64,000 bases of DNA from Pelobates cultripes (Eukaryota > Chordata > Amphibia > Anura > Pelobatidae): the NCBI GenBank assembly GCA_933207985.1, contig OW240921.1, positions 90,100,986 through 90,164,985 of the forward strand. Direction: 5' to 3'. Position numbers and translations under genes: made by a program. The notes beneath the pieces are model-generated. The model saw only the letters and a list, made by a program, of their open reading frames with translations, did no database searches and was not told where the DNA came from. This document shows positions 11,988-24,400 of this stretch, piece after piece. Numbering within the stretch: the first letter of the stretch is position 1; the number at the start of each line of letters is the position of its first letter.

Positions 11988-12611
11988 GTTATAACATTGC
12001 GCTCTTGCCTGTTGCTGCAGGAGCTCTCAGCGTGTGCGGCTGGCCATCTTGGCTGTCAGGCCCCACCCCCTCAAAGGTTTTAAGGTTTGCTCAGTTTTTT
12101 GAAGTGGCCATGGTGCCTGGAGTCTGTTTAGTATTGTCATTTGCCAGCCCAGAATAAGAGTTCCAAATGGCTAAAATAAACTGTGCAAACATGGCATCTG
12201 ATGCTGCCCATGTTCTCCCCTACAACTGGCCATCCTGACATACTTCCCTTCTGGCAATAGAGTGGCATCAAATGAAGACTTTACTGCATGGAGAAATTGC
12301 CTTGTGCTGAAACAGGTGCATGGTTTGCTTTCAATTTTTCTGTCTGGGGGAACAGTCCTATTGGCAGCTGTGAGGGTGGATTTTAGAACACCTATCTCTA
12401 CACTGTTAATTCTTGCTTGGAAACTAGCAAGCAGTGCAATAATCACAAATGACTCCAACCGCATTTTGTTATCAGTGACTTCTATTTTGCCATTACTGGA
12501 CACTTGCTTTTGGCAAAATCTATTGGAAAGCAGAACTGTGTGCAGGAAAATTCGCCAGCTTTCATCTGGTTGTCTGTATAATGGCAAATATGGACTGTCA
12601 GCAATTGTTTG

Positions 12612-13049
12612 AGACTGTTCAAGGGACTCTGTAGGCACACAGACCACTTCAGCTCATTGAAGTGGTCTGGGTGCAGTGTTCCTTTTGCACTTAGTGCTGT
12701 AATGTTAAACATTGCAACTCCAGACAATGACAGTGTTTACATTGCAGCTCTAAGTCTGCCCCAGCATCTACCAGGCAGCCACTAGAGGGCTCCCTGCATG
12801 TGGACCTACAGTAACAGATTCCACCCTTCCCCTCTTGAAAGCATTGATTTAATGCTTTCCTATGGGGAAGTTTAACGTGTGTTAGAGCCTTCTCATCACA
12901 GGGTGGAGGAGTTTCAACCCACTGAGGGACATATTTGCTGGGATAAGGAAAGTAAATTAGTTTTGAACACTTTATTTACTGGGTTGGAGGTGCAATAGTG
13001 CCAGAAATATAGATTTGTATTCCTGGCATTATAGTATCTCTTATGTTAA
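12612..13049. mobile_element. Related TTAA MITE, family B copy 1
   Basis: Begins aagggactctgtaggcacacagaccacttc, with an inverted sub-terminal palindrome (cttcagctcattgaag). It ends tatagtatctcttatgttaa. It shares blocks with the copy at 42332, such as aagcattgat..atgctttcctatggggaag. The left TTAA is lost; the right TTAA is shared with the next MITE. Confidence 0.6.
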
Positions 13050-13417
13050 AGGGACACTTTGGCACTGTGGTAACTTCATCTCATTAAACTGGTTATAGTG
13101 TCTGTCATGCCCTGGTGCCATAATTTCATTCAGCATTAAACTGGTTTAATGCTAAAGGATAGTCCCCAGCAGCACATCACTATTTTCTGCTCTGGCTAAT
13201 GAACTATTAGCCTGAAAAGCAATGATTAGATGGTTGAGTGTCAGCTTTTAGCCTGTCAGAGCGCCGTGTGACTACAAGGAAGTGTAATCTCTGCCTTAGC
13301 TACACCTCTAGAAGAGGCTGGTCTGTTGGTTGCCATGGATCCATTTTCGTGTTAAACTACGCTGAAATGGGATGGTTATAGTAAACTGAAATTATAGTGA
13401 GTACAGTGTCCCTTTAA
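13046..13417. mobile_element. TTAA MITE, family C
   Basis: Runs from TTAA-AGGGACACTTTGGCAC to GTACAGTGTCCCT-TTAA. Its termini are inverted and flanked by TTAA; internal sequence differs from family A. It abuts the preceding MITE and shares the TTAA with it. Confidence 0.7.
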
Positions 13418-13599
13418 TATTGTATAGTCTTCCCCAGTGTACATAGTAAATTGCACACTAGTCAAAAAATGTTTGTGAATAGTGTGTTAAAAACCCTTCA
13501 TTTACTTGATCTCCGTGTTGATGTCGCTGCTTCGCCTCCTTCCCCGGGCGAGTGCACATTAGACCTCCCCATGGAAAAGCAAATCCTAAATTAACATCT

Positions 13600-13690
13600 T
13601 AACGTCGTTAGGGAGTACTATGCCATCCCACATTTAGTGAGCCTAAACAGTGTTTGGATGGCATAGTACGCCCTAATGATCATTACCTTC
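13600..13690. repeat. Short palindromic repeat
   Basis: The block gggagtactatgccatccca near 13611 is followed about 45 bases later by its near complement tggatggcatagtacgccc. It is a hairpin-type dispersed repeat by appearance. Confidence 0.5.
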
Positions 13691-13899
13691 CCCTGTCCTT
13701 ACAGACTTACCTGCACCGACTATCCCTGTCCGGGGGGACTTCCTCAGGAGACTGGCAGGTCCCTTGCTTCCATTTCGGCACACCGTGGCCACGTGATTGC
13801 GACGTACGTCGCAGTCACATGGCCGCAATAGCGGTCTATCAGACTGCCTGAGTGTTCAGGCAGTCCTCCTAATGCCTGTAAAGTTGAAAAAGTTAGAAT

Positions 13900-14175
13900 C
13901 AAACATTAAAATATAATATACATGTATAATATATTTTAAATTAAATCTGTATAGCATATTATACATATATAAATAAGTGTATTTTGGTATATGTGTGTAT
14001 TTTGTATATATTAATACCAAAATACACTTAGAATTAAATTAGATATGTATAATAATCAGATGTTTTAATTGGCTTATAATATATAATTATATACATAACA
14101 TTTTTAATGTATGTAATATCAGCGTATATTGATATTGTATATATTATATCAAAATACACTTAGTTATATATTATA
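13900..14175. repeat. AT-rich low-complexity tract
   Basis: Nearly pure A/T with recurring ccaaaatacactta and tatataatatat pieces. No coding or structural RNA signal is seen. Confidence 0.8.
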
Positions 14176-17100
14176 TATAACCATTTGTGTTAGGGGCAAA
14201 AAGACCGTATATGGAGTAAGAGATAAGTATGAGTAGTTACAATATAAGGGCAAGTCGGTTGTGGTGTGCCGGAACCAACAATGAGGTAGGGCCTGTAAAT
14301 AAAGAGGGCAAAAAATAGATTTGTGCCATTTTACTACAGTCAACAATATACATATATCTTATCCAGACATTCTTTAAAGTCATTGCGTATTTCTTGAACT
14401 GGTTTGGATAAAGCTGCTAGAACCTATGGAAACCGCCCCAAAGAGTGACCAGAATAATGGAAGGCCTGGTCTTCTTGATTAATGTTCTGACATATTTCAT
14501 GAAAAAGATATATTTGTGGTTGTGTAATAATTAAGTTTTAGGTGGCAAAAGTAAGCCGTAGTAACAAAACGATAGCAAATGGCATTAATGTTCTGTACTA
14601 ATACTTGGCCAGAGGAATACGTAAACGAAAGGGTTGTAGAAGAGCCTGTATTGTAATTGAGGGATAATGGTAGAATGTATAAGTAGGGTGGACCATGCAT
14701 GGGTCAAACATCAAAAGTCAAGCCTCTTGTTGGCCCATGTATCGTTAAATGAGTGAGGAAAACGTAGGGTTTGTGTGTCCTGTTAGGAGTGATAAGGCCG
14801 AGTGCTACCTGTTGACTTACCTGTGGTGGTAAACCTAGAGGCAACGAAGGACCACTTACATGTGACCTGAAATTAGTAATTAGCAGAGAGACTTAGGTGA
14901 CCGCAATCACTGGGAGACCACTAAGGGTCCAAATTTGAAATACCTTATAACATGGAGAAGGAATAACGTGTACAATTGATAATCTAGAATCTGTCATGCA
15001 CGTGAGCCATACAATGACTAAGGAAATGTAGTAAATATGTAAGAGACTAACCAATATAAACCTGCAAAATGGAGGGGTTAATACCGCAGCTGACTGGGGA
15101 ATGCTGTAGAACAAGAGTAATATAAACAATTAGACTAAACCAGGGTCATATACATAGCAATGATTGATGATGAACATAGTGATAAAACCAACATATATAT
15201 GGGAGAAATAACTGCAGGTAGAGTAGGTGGAGCAACAGAAGAGTAGCAATTTGGGATAACCAAAAATTTTAAGTAACTTGGGATCAGTATCAAGCCAAAT
15301 ATTGGATGAACAGAACTTACATATACAATAATAATTTAGACAGATAATTGCAGTCGAATTGTATTTGAGCTAACAAGTGTTTGGAAGCCAACCCTCAGCT
15401 GAATATATCAGTAGTGATTTTGCCCTGAATGCGAATTCAATCATAGATGTAATACTACTGGAAAGAACAGATAGTAGGACAGAAAGTTAATATATGCCGT
15501 TGGATATCTTGAACATACCGGAACACGTACTTAATATTGACTTATGTAATACATGTTACTATAACAGAAGGAACTTACCTTTACCTCATTGTACCTGCCA
15601 CATTACTGCTTTAAACGTATAATTGTGCGGGCATCACAGATTAACGTGCAAGATCTTTAAATCTGGATTATGGAATAATAAATTACTGGACAGGTTATTT
15701 CCCAAATTCTAGACACAATTTTAATTCTAACCAGATGCTTCCTTCTATAAGGCTGTTTTGCGGTACATATGTATATATGTGATTGGGTGTTTGGTTATCT
15801 AGCTGTTGGTACCATATGTGCTGTATAACCATTCTGCTGTGATGCGAGGTATAGCCCAAGATCTAATACAAGTAGGGCTAGCTATGACCCTTTGCGTGAA
15901 GGTGTATCGGACCTAGCAGGAGTAGTGGGCAGGCCCAGGTCTTCCCACCTTCATGTTGCTGAGACATGTTTGAATAACCAAGTAATTAGTGAATACAATC
16001 CTGACGTACTGTCTTACTAGCTAATGCAAAGAGGCGAAATCATTAAACTTGGTTGGTGATGGATGAGGCCCTGTTAGATGCCGAGAGGCTCTATCTATGC
16101 GTTGGCGCGAGGGGATTTTGTGCAACGTTGTGGTGGGGTGTTGGCTTCTCGGTGACTTTTAACGCATAAGATAGAAAGGGAGTGACAGGTGAGGCGACTA
16201 GCTATGCGTTGGGCCGATGGGTGTAGCACCTCTGTGTATGAGGATGGGTGTTGGCCTCGCGGGACTACTAACCGAAGGAGTAGAGGCCTGTGAAATTATT
16301 AACTATTGGACTTCTGGTGCCCTGTCAGCCAGTAACAAAGAAAACTAAGGGGAGAAGGGTATGGTAGCGTATAAGTACATGTAGATTGACGTACCTGAGA
16401 TAGATACCTGATGTAATGTACCTGTGAATTGAAAGGGCCAGTTCGTGGACCTAATTAAATTATGACAGGCCTATCTAACTAATGTAGATTCCCTAAACCT
16501 GAGCCCCCGTAACCTGTAATTAACCATAGTATGAGTAATGCCCTTGATACAATTATCTTATAACCCAAATGGATAAACTTCAGCACAATGATAATTCCCA
16601 ACCATATAACAATCTAACATAGGCACCTTTACCTCAAATACAAACTGTTCATTTTCTATTAAACACACTCCAGTGTAAAAATGTAGCCTGGCTAAACAAT
16701 AGCCACCACACTGTATTAGCCCCAATACCTTTATCATGTAAACACAATGCTCCTACCCAGAATTCAATGGTTCAAACAGACAAAAGATAATCCCCCAAAA
16801 AAACAGTTTGCTATTTAAACTCAGAATGCAGGGAAGCCACAAAATGTATAAAATGTAACATCTAAAAACAATTACAATATATTCAGTTTAGTTCTAGTTA
16901 GTTGCAACAGGAAAGAGACAATACAGCACATGGGCTATTAAAAATGGCCGAAACATCAATAGTACCAATGCAGTGCAACTATTCAATCTTCCCCTTTAAT
17001 CACCAATACTTTAAAAATACTAGGCCTGAGCTATGGTAGTCAAAACACAACAAACTCAGGTATTTGAAACACACAAAAAAACTAATATATTCAAAATTGA

Positions 17101-17290
17101 GGCCTGATGCCCAAGCTTGTAAATTAAAATGGAGGCCCAAACTAGACTCCACACACAATCAGTCCCTGATTTCCCATGCAGAGGATAATTAAACAAAGTA
17201 CTTTTTTCTTTTTTCTCCCCCAAAAAATAAATCTGACTATCTATTACTGTGTTATTACCACATAAATAACCTTTGTAGAAGTCTAAAATT
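14176..17290. other. Unrecognised AT-rich block, possibly retroelement interior
   Basis: No open frame over about 90 codons resembles a known protein on either strand. The right edge (17291-17303) is the primer-binding-like start of a minus-strand LTR element, so part of this block may be its non-coding or decayed interior. Two similar GC-richer segments at about 16060-16290 share the phrase ctatgcgttggg. Nothing else can be supported. Confidence 0.4.
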
Positions 17291-17303
17291 CGTGGTCGCC
17301 AAA

Positions 17304-17749
17304 TGTGGTGTATTACCAAACTCTATAAATTATTATGTACGCATACACATATAAACTCTGGTCCGTCTACCTTAACAAATATTTATTCAGAGACAAAACA
17401 ACAACAACATACAAATAATGACACAATCTAACTAACTATACCACCAACAACAGCTACAACAACCTAACTAACAATAACAACTACATCTTATAAAATCCCA
17501 CTCACAGTTCACCATGATAGAAATTAGGCCATGTCTGCTTAAGGGACTGCTCAGTAGCACAGCCAAGAAGGAACAGAGAGGGATGGAGAAAGGGGGAAGT
17601 GGTTCTCTCTTTCCTGACTTGTAAAGGTATTGAATTACCAATTAACATTTCAAAAGGGTAAAGCTTATCCCACTGTAAGAAAAGCAAACATGAGCTTGGT
17701 CACATGACCCCTGGTCACCATATTAGTTTGATGACAGAATGTCACCACA
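17304..17749 (-). mobile_element. Long terminal repeat of a minus-strand LTR element
   Basis: A 446-base unit with inverted ends: TGTGGTG at 17304 and CACCACA ending at 17749. Read on the minus strand it has a TATA-like ttttataaga at about 17487-17496, then AATAAA at 17382-17387 about 100 bases later, then the CA end. Just beyond, minus-strand TTTGGCGACCACG (17291-17303) looks like a tRNA primer-binding site. This order fits a 5' LTR. No gag or pol frame survives below it, and the matching second LTR was not found, so the element is partial. Confidence 0.6.
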
Positions 17750-17759
17750 GATACAAGTG

Positions 17760-20255
17760 AAAGCAGTAGTCCTAAATGATGAATCTAGTGGTATGATGAA
17801 ATATACTAGGAGTATGTAAGTGGTCACTGAGCCAGATGACCTCGTGTTTGTGCTGGAGCCCGACAGCCCCGTTTTTGGTAACATATACCGCATTATTAAA
17901 GTCGTCTGAGCCCATATGTGGCCAATGACCTGGGACCTCCTTGAGGGTAGAAAACAGATTCAAGATAAAGACAGTAGGCCTGTGTAAGGCAAGAGAGTAT
18001 ACTAAACAGAGTAGCATTAAAGTAAGCAATGAGGGAAGCCACCAGCAGGTGATTTAGAATAAGGACCCTAACCTTAGTAATTAATGAGGATATGCACCAA
18101 GTCGACAATTTAAATAATAATGTACTAAATAGAACTAGTGATAGCGTCTCATCACTAGTGAAGTGTCCAAGACCCGGATTACCCTGAAAATAGAAACATA
18201 TACAAGACACAGTATTCCTATATTAGAAATGGAATAGTAGTAACATAAGTGCAAAGAGCCTAGAACATACAGTGTTGACCCTGGAGAAGCAGTATGTGAA
18301 ATTTGGAAGGCAAACAAACAAAGGGATGGGACTGCGCAGTGATCAAATTAAATGAAATTAAAAGTCCTGGTTGAGGTAGTAATATTGAAATAGAGTCCAG
18401 TATAATGGAACTTTGGTCTTATGTTGGTCTCTGAAGTTGTAGAGTTTCGCTCCTTACAGGTATATGGAGGAGGGCGATGAGTGATGAAAATAATAGTGGT
18501 AAAGGGTGATCCAAAAGGTATCCAAATAAAATAGAAGAGATAATCCTAGCATTGGGAATATGTACATCATAAGAGAACAATGTCCCATGACATTCACGCA
18601 TAACCTGGGGTAAGGTAGAATAGTTTTGAGGGTGTAAGTGATTCATGAAACCGACACTTGCTATAGGATAGGCTTACACCAGAAGAGTGTTTCAGATGCG
18701 TATTTGAAAAACCTGGAAGCTAAATAATGAAAACAAAACAGCAAGCCGGAAGTTCCTATAGATGCATATGAATAATCCGTAAATCTACGAAAATGACAGG
18801 ACTAACGGTGTAGAGAGCATAGAATATGCTATAAGATTTTAGTAAAATAGTGTAGAAATTAGATTGAGGTGTATCCTGAAATCAATATTATATGTATAGG
18901 AAAGATAAATGCTAGACGGATCCCAGTAGCAGATTGGTGTTGTGTCATGAGAAAAGTATTTTATGTAATTCGCCTTGTCATTATTGTTTGGTGGATCCTT
19001 GAGACTTGGCAACTGTAAGATGTAGGGTACCATTATAGGAGATGACCGGGTAGCAGGAGGTTTTGCCAGTGGTAAATAATTATCGTGGTCAGCAGGGTCA
19101 GTATTACTAACAGATGTTTCCACCTAATGAGAAAGCTTGAAGATAAAGATAAATAATATAAATATTCATTTATTAACAATAAACATGTCAAATTTGGTTT
19201 AGTTATGAAAAGCAGAGATACTCAAAGTAACAAAGTGATAGGGGTTAAAACAGTCGCTGTGCAGAGTTTGCAGCTAATTGCGGTATGGTACTTTGCACCT
19301 GCTCGACAATACTGAATAATGATATGGTGATTTCTTCCAAGTCAAATGTTTACCTAACAAGTTAGTTGCAAACCCTTTAATAACTAGACCACTTATTCAC
19401 AAATATATTCATACATGTTACACCGTGTTAGTGATAAAACATGCTTGTGATGTCTTGTGTAACGTATCTACGGGAGGAGACACATTTGCCTGTTATATCA
19501 ATCAGCTAATCATTTTTAAAAACTACCTATCCAGATAAAACATTGAATAATATGTAAGATTAACAATTGAAACCTATTATGAAAAAAAACACTATGGGTC
19601 AGTGCTGTAAATGATTCAAACAAGCTGTAACTTCATGCAAAACTGTGCACAAAAGTACTATCTGTCATAGGCTTTCGTGTGGATTAACGGAGAGATAGTG
19701 AAACCAGCGTACAAACTGATTGACCCCTGTTCGGGATTTTGCAACGAACGCTGGAACCACACATGAAAATGCGAAACGAAAATAGAAACGAACCTCTTTG
19801 GAAGATTGCACGAAATGTACCAGTAAAACAGTGTATTGTAAGAATCATGCAAAATAAACGTATCGAGATGAACCTGACCCATGATGACGCTGTGGGACTG
19901 TGACCGTGGCGCGACGGGTAGGTCAGTAGCTTACAGTTTTGGTGAGTTTCTGGCTCTGTCCTTGGAGTTGTCTGTTTGGAGGGAACTTTGGACGCAAAAG
20001 CCGTGGCCTGTGACAGGAACAAGCAGGAACAGGTGAACCATGTGGAACAGGTAAGTTTGCAAGATGGTGACTTACATGTGACCCGGACGTAGTCGCATGC
20101 AAATCGCTAGGCCATGGACGGTGTGGAGTAAGGTAAGGGTTCCATTTAAGTAGGGAAAATACATGCCCCTCCCACAAGTACAGGCCAAATGGCTACCAAC
20201 AGTGTTGTGGTGGGGAAAAAAGTGGATGAAAACCCCTTCCACCTGAAGTAAGTGG
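17760..20255. other. Unrecognised AT-rich block
   Basis: Same composition and texture as 14176-16500, suggesting that one older unit was split by the LTR element. Minus-strand frames of 60-112 codons are present but show no motif I can name. No RNA gene was seen. Confidence 0.35.
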
Positions 20256-20260
20256 ATAGT

Positions 20261-20517
20261 TAATACATTGCTAAACACAAATACACACACCAGTCAAGCC
20301 GTGACACTTGCTTTTCCGACAGAAATCTCACTTTAACAGTGCTCTCACTAGTGCAAGGGAATTATGAGGCAAAAATGTGGTTCTTTGTTGAGCTCATTTG
20401 CATATGCCTACCCAGAATCCCTTGCTGTAGCGAGACCACTGTTAAAGTGAGATTTTTATGGGAAAAGCAAGTCTTATGACTTGACTGGTGTGTGTATTTG
20501 TGTTTAGCAATGTATTA
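20261..20517. repeat. Long imperfect inverted repeat (about 87-base arms)
   Basis: Left arm 20261-20348 (taatacattgctaaacac ... ctttaacagtg) pairs with right arm 20431-20517 (cactgttaaag ... gtgtttagcaatgtatta). The loop has a further inner pair (gcaagggaatt with aatcccttgc). It is probably the end of a fold-back or Penelope-like repeat; no protein is encoded. Confidence 0.8.
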
Positions 20518-20531
20518 TATATATTGTATTT

Positions 20532-20569
20532 GATCCTGATGAAAGTCCTCTGTGCAGGAAACGTTGATC
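20532..20569 (+). ncRNA. Hammerhead-ribozyme-like motif (candidate)
   Basis: The order is GATC, CTGATGA, a 15-base spacer, GAAAC, GTT, GATC. The two GATC ends can pair as stem I around the two invariant hammerhead core strings. Stem II (spacer, containing CCT and AGG) is weak and stem III is almost absent, so activity is doubtful. Penelope-like elements of amphibians are known to carry minimal hammerheads in this setting, and an AATAAA follows at about 20590. Confidence 0.35.
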
Positions 20570-20713
20570 ACCTTTGAAATATTTGCTAATAAATTTTGGA
20601 CTTTTAAATTCCGTGAGTGCAGCTACCTATTTGGAAGAATGGATAATACAGCCTTGGCTTGCTAGCACCCGGTTCCAAAGGGACACTAAAGCGTGAGTGC
20701 AAGAGCATTTTTG

Positions 20714-20718
<5 letters not shown>

Positions 20719-20750
<32 letters not shown>

Positions 20751-20755
20751 TATTC
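20719..20755. repeat. TA dinucleotide repeat
   Basis: Pure (TA)n run inside A/T-rich sequence. Confidence 0.9.
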
Positions 20756-20814
20756 TCGACATATATATTTACTATTTTTACATAATTAAGTAATTTTATT
20801 AATCATAATTCAAG

Positions 20815-21946
20815 GGACATGCCTGTCAACCCAGTCCAGAGAATGTAATTTACAAGCCCTATATTTAACCCTGTACATATGGGGTGCTATTATACTCTGG
20901 AGACTTCGTTGAACACAAATATGAGTGTTTTAGAACACTCACACTTGTAATGATGATATCATCAGTGTAAGCGCAGTTTTTGTATGAAAGATGCAAAAAA
21001 ATTAAAAATATGATAACTTATTTTAGCTAGGGTTTGTAACTAAGTGGCTACTACAAAAGACCAGAACTTACCCCATTCTGAATATCCTGGGTTGCCTACT
21101 TTTGTGAATGCCATGATGGGAGAAATTCTCGTTCCTGGGCTGGCAAATAGTCTCAAAGGCAGCATAGACCACCTAACCAATCGGGCAAACTGAAATGGGA
21201 AAGCCCTGTATTTGACCCTGTAACTTTCCAAAACCCCATAAAACCTTCACAGGAGGGTACTGTTTTACTCGTGAGACATTGCTGAACACAAATATGAGTG
21301 TTTTAGAGCAGTAAAACTTATGACATTGATGATATCAGTTAAAGGGCATTTTTTTGTTATTGTGAACAATGGAAAAACTAATATGAATGCTAATTTTGGC
21401 AAGGGTTTGTGACTAAGTGACTACTAAAAAAGACTGGACATACCCCTTTTTGAATACCTTGGGTTGTCTACCTTTGCAAAAAGTATGCCATGCAGGGCCG
21501 GTGCAAGGATTTCTGCCGCCCTAGGCAAAGATCCATTTTGCCACCCCCTTGCGTCACTCACTCACTGACACACACATAAACTCACTGACAGAAACACACA
21601 TAAGCTCACTGATAGACACACACTCACTGACACACACACACACACTTACTGACAGACATGCACACACTCACTAAGTGACTACAAAAAAGCCTGGACATAC
21701 CTCATTTTGAATATCCTTGGATGCTACTTTTGCAAATAGCATGCCATGATGGGGTTAATTTTCAATTCTGGACTGCCATACGGTCTCAAAGGCAGCATAG
21801 GCCTAGCAAACTAATCTGGCAAATTTCAATGTGTAAAAATAAAAAAGGGGAAAGATCTATATTTGACCCTGGAACTTTCCAAAACCCCATAAAACCTGTA
21901 CATGGTGTGTACTGTTGTACTCATAAGACACTGCTGAACACAGATA
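20815..21946 (+). repeat. Tandem dispersed repeat, about three degenerate units
   Basis: The phrases ctgaacacaaatatgagtgt, ctttccaaaaccccataaaa and gggtttgtgactaagtg recur about every 340-480 bases at roughly 20900, 21280 and 21920. A 21494-21672 segment with a CACTGACA microsatellite interrupts it. A single inverted relative lies at 43860-44180. No coding frame. Confidence 0.6.
21494..21672. mobile_element. Transposon end with CACTGACA microsatellite
   Basis: Begins cagggccggtgcaaggattt, close in style to the cagtggcgta hAT ends elsewhere in this window, then gccgccctaggcaa, then a CACTGACACACA-type tandem array. The other terminus is not clear. Confidence 0.4.
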
Positions 21947-23250
21947 TTATTTATTTATTTATAAAATATTTTACCAGGAAGGATACATTGAGATTTCTCT
22001 CGTTTTCAAGTATGTCCTGGGTCCACAAAACATTGCATTGATGCAGTAGGGTACAATAAAATACAAAAACAATATTAATACACAATATATACAAAATGTA
22101 ACATAAAACAGGTAAGAAATATATAATCAACCATGACGTGCATTCTGTTTTGAGATATGTAGAGATGGATCTTTTAAAGTATTTTAGGCCTGGGGAAGAT
22201 TTGAAAGTGTGCAGGAGGTCGTTCCATAATTGCGGTGCTCTGTAGGAAAAGGAGGATCGAGCCGCTTTCTTTTTGTATTGAGGTAGACTAAATAATGTGC
22301 TGGTACTGGATCGGAGGTTATAGGAGGTGGGAACAGCTGGGGAAAACATTCTCTCAGGTAGTGTGGGAGCTTCCCAGAAAAGCTCTTAAACACAAGGCTG
22401 GAAAGATGAAAGGTGCGTCTGGATTCCAACGACAGCCAGTTTACTTCTTTTAGCATGACACAATGGTGGGTCATGACTCGTAATTATACGAGTTATACAA
22501 TGTATTAAGTTTATTAAGGTGGGTTTGCGGTGCAGGTGCATATACTACATCCCCATAATCAATGATAGGCATTTGCTGATTGTTTGTAATTGTTAACATA
22601 AATTACAATGTCACCACCTCTTTTTGCTCTGTCATTTCTCTGGCATGAATACCCATGTATTGCAATGGCAGAGTCAGGTATTTTTGCGGTTAGCCACGAT
22701 TCAGAGAGCACAATGATTTTGGGCTTGTAACATGAACACCATGCTTGCAGTTCATCGATTTTTGGTAGTAAACTGCAGATATTATAGTGCACAAAAGAGA
22801 GGCCTGTTTTAGCAGGAAGGCTAGGAATGGAATCTGTTGGGGGACCAGGGTTAGACTCTACATAAATTGCAAGGGCAAGTAACATGAGTAATTGGAATTT
22901 GGACATAATCTTAGTTTGGTAGTATTGCAATTGTAGGGTTTTATACTTTTGTGGGTGGGGGTGGGAGGGCTTGATTTCAACACTCTCCACTAGCACTCAG
23001 CAGATAAAATACATCAACAAAGCAGGCCATGATGTATAAGAATTTGGTTCTCAGTTTGTGGTGAGTGATGCTTAAGAGGGTAGTGGTAGGAACATGACAG
23101 GAGTGTGGGTGTAGGGTTACAAGGAATATTAACACGGTCAAATTTGGAGCCATGTACAGGAGGGGAGGAGATGAAAACAAAAATGAAATAGGTTACAAAT
23201 AATGCATATATGGTGAGGAAGTAGTACTTATACTACACATATGGCTAGGT
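21945..23250 (-). mobile_element. L2/CR1-group LINE, internally deleted copy
   Basis: Minus-strand copy of the element at 37860-41306. The 5' part (about 22570-23180) gives the start of the ORF2 protein with KTGLSFVHYNICSLLPKID and IIVLSESW endonuclease motifs. The 3' part (21951-22490) gives the ORF2 C-terminus, then a TTTA-rich tail (its poly-TAAA end) at 21945. The central reverse transcriptase is missing between about 22500 and 22565. The 2A motif at 22841-22864 reads YVESNPGP, so the first Asp of the consensus is lost. Confidence 0.85.
22841..22864 (-). other. Degenerate 2A-type motif (YVESNPGP)
   Basis: Same place in the LINE protein as the intact motif at 38343-38366, but the leading Asp is Tyr. 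The 2A consensus is D(V/I)ExNPGP, so skipping is likely weak or absent in this dead copy. Confidence 0.7.
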
Positions 23251-23907
23251 ATAGTACACAAACATAAATGCAGCAAGCACAACAGCGTGTTGATAATAAT
23301 GAGAATGTTGATTGAATCACTGTCTGCTGTTTTCCTCCTTGTGTCCTCCTTGGTGAACTCCTAGGATTTAGGACACTTATTGGAAGTTGGTACACAGATG
23401 GAATGTGGCCTGGGCTCCCTTTGGTCCTATGCTCCCCAGTGACTTAACTAAATAGGGATCCCACTCTGCCTTGAGATAGTCAATTGGCTTAATTGCCTCC
23501 AATAAAGTTTGACACATAATTTGTGCTCTGCTTTCCTCCTAGGTGCTAATAGTTCCTTCTGTAGGAGGAGTAGTCAAGCCAATTTTATACTGCAATTTTA
23601 TACTGCTCCATTCGCCCCTCTTTTAAACTGGCACTTTACATACTGTATAGAAGAGTTACTCAGAGATTTAGTATTATTATTATTATTGCCATTTATATAG
23701 TATGATAGTTAATACTTTTCTGTTGTTAGTAAAACATTATAGGCACAGAAATTCATACATTTATATTATCATATCAATATATATTGATAGTCTTATCAAA
23801 TTCTTGAATACCACCCATAAACTGCAATAGGGAAATAGCTCATTTTTTTCAATTTTCGTGCAAATACTGACACCTAGTGTTTTTCTTTTAAACTACGCAA
23901 ATAAAAT

Positions 23908-24400
23908 TTAAAGGACCAGTCTAGGCACCCAGACCACTTCAGCTTAATGAAGTGGTCTGGGTGCCAGGTCCTTCTAGGGTTAACCCATTTTTTTTTATAA
24001 ACATAGCAGTTTCAGAGAAACTGCTATGTTTATCAATGGGTTAAGCCAGCCTCCAAATCCTCTAGTGGCTGTCTCATTGACAGCCACTAGAGGCGCTTGC
24101 GTGCTCCTCACTGTGATTTTCACAGTGAGAGCACGCCAGCGTCCATAGGAAAGCATTGTAAATGCTTTCCTATGAGACCGGCTGAATGCGCGCGCAGCTC
24201 TTGCCGCGCGTGCGCATTCAGCCCAGGAGGAGGATCGGAGGAGGAGAGCTCTCCGCCCAGCGCTGGAAAAAGGTAAGTTTTTACCCCTTTCTCCCTTCCA
24301 GAGCCGGGCGGGAGGGGGACCCTGAGGGTGAGGGCACCCTCAGGGCACTATAGTGCCAGGAAAACGAGTATGTTTTCCTGGCACTATAGTGGTCCTTTAA
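23908..24400. mobile_element. TTAA MITE, family A copy 2
   Basis: TTAA-AGGACC left end and GGTCCT-TTAA right end, about 490 bases. The parts in order are: a cacccagaccacttcagctt palindrome; an aaacatagcagtttcagaga hairpin; ctagtggctgtctcattgac; a GC-rich core; an aaaaaggtaag T-rich piece; and a terminal palindrome around gccaggaaaac. No protein. Confidence 0.85.
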
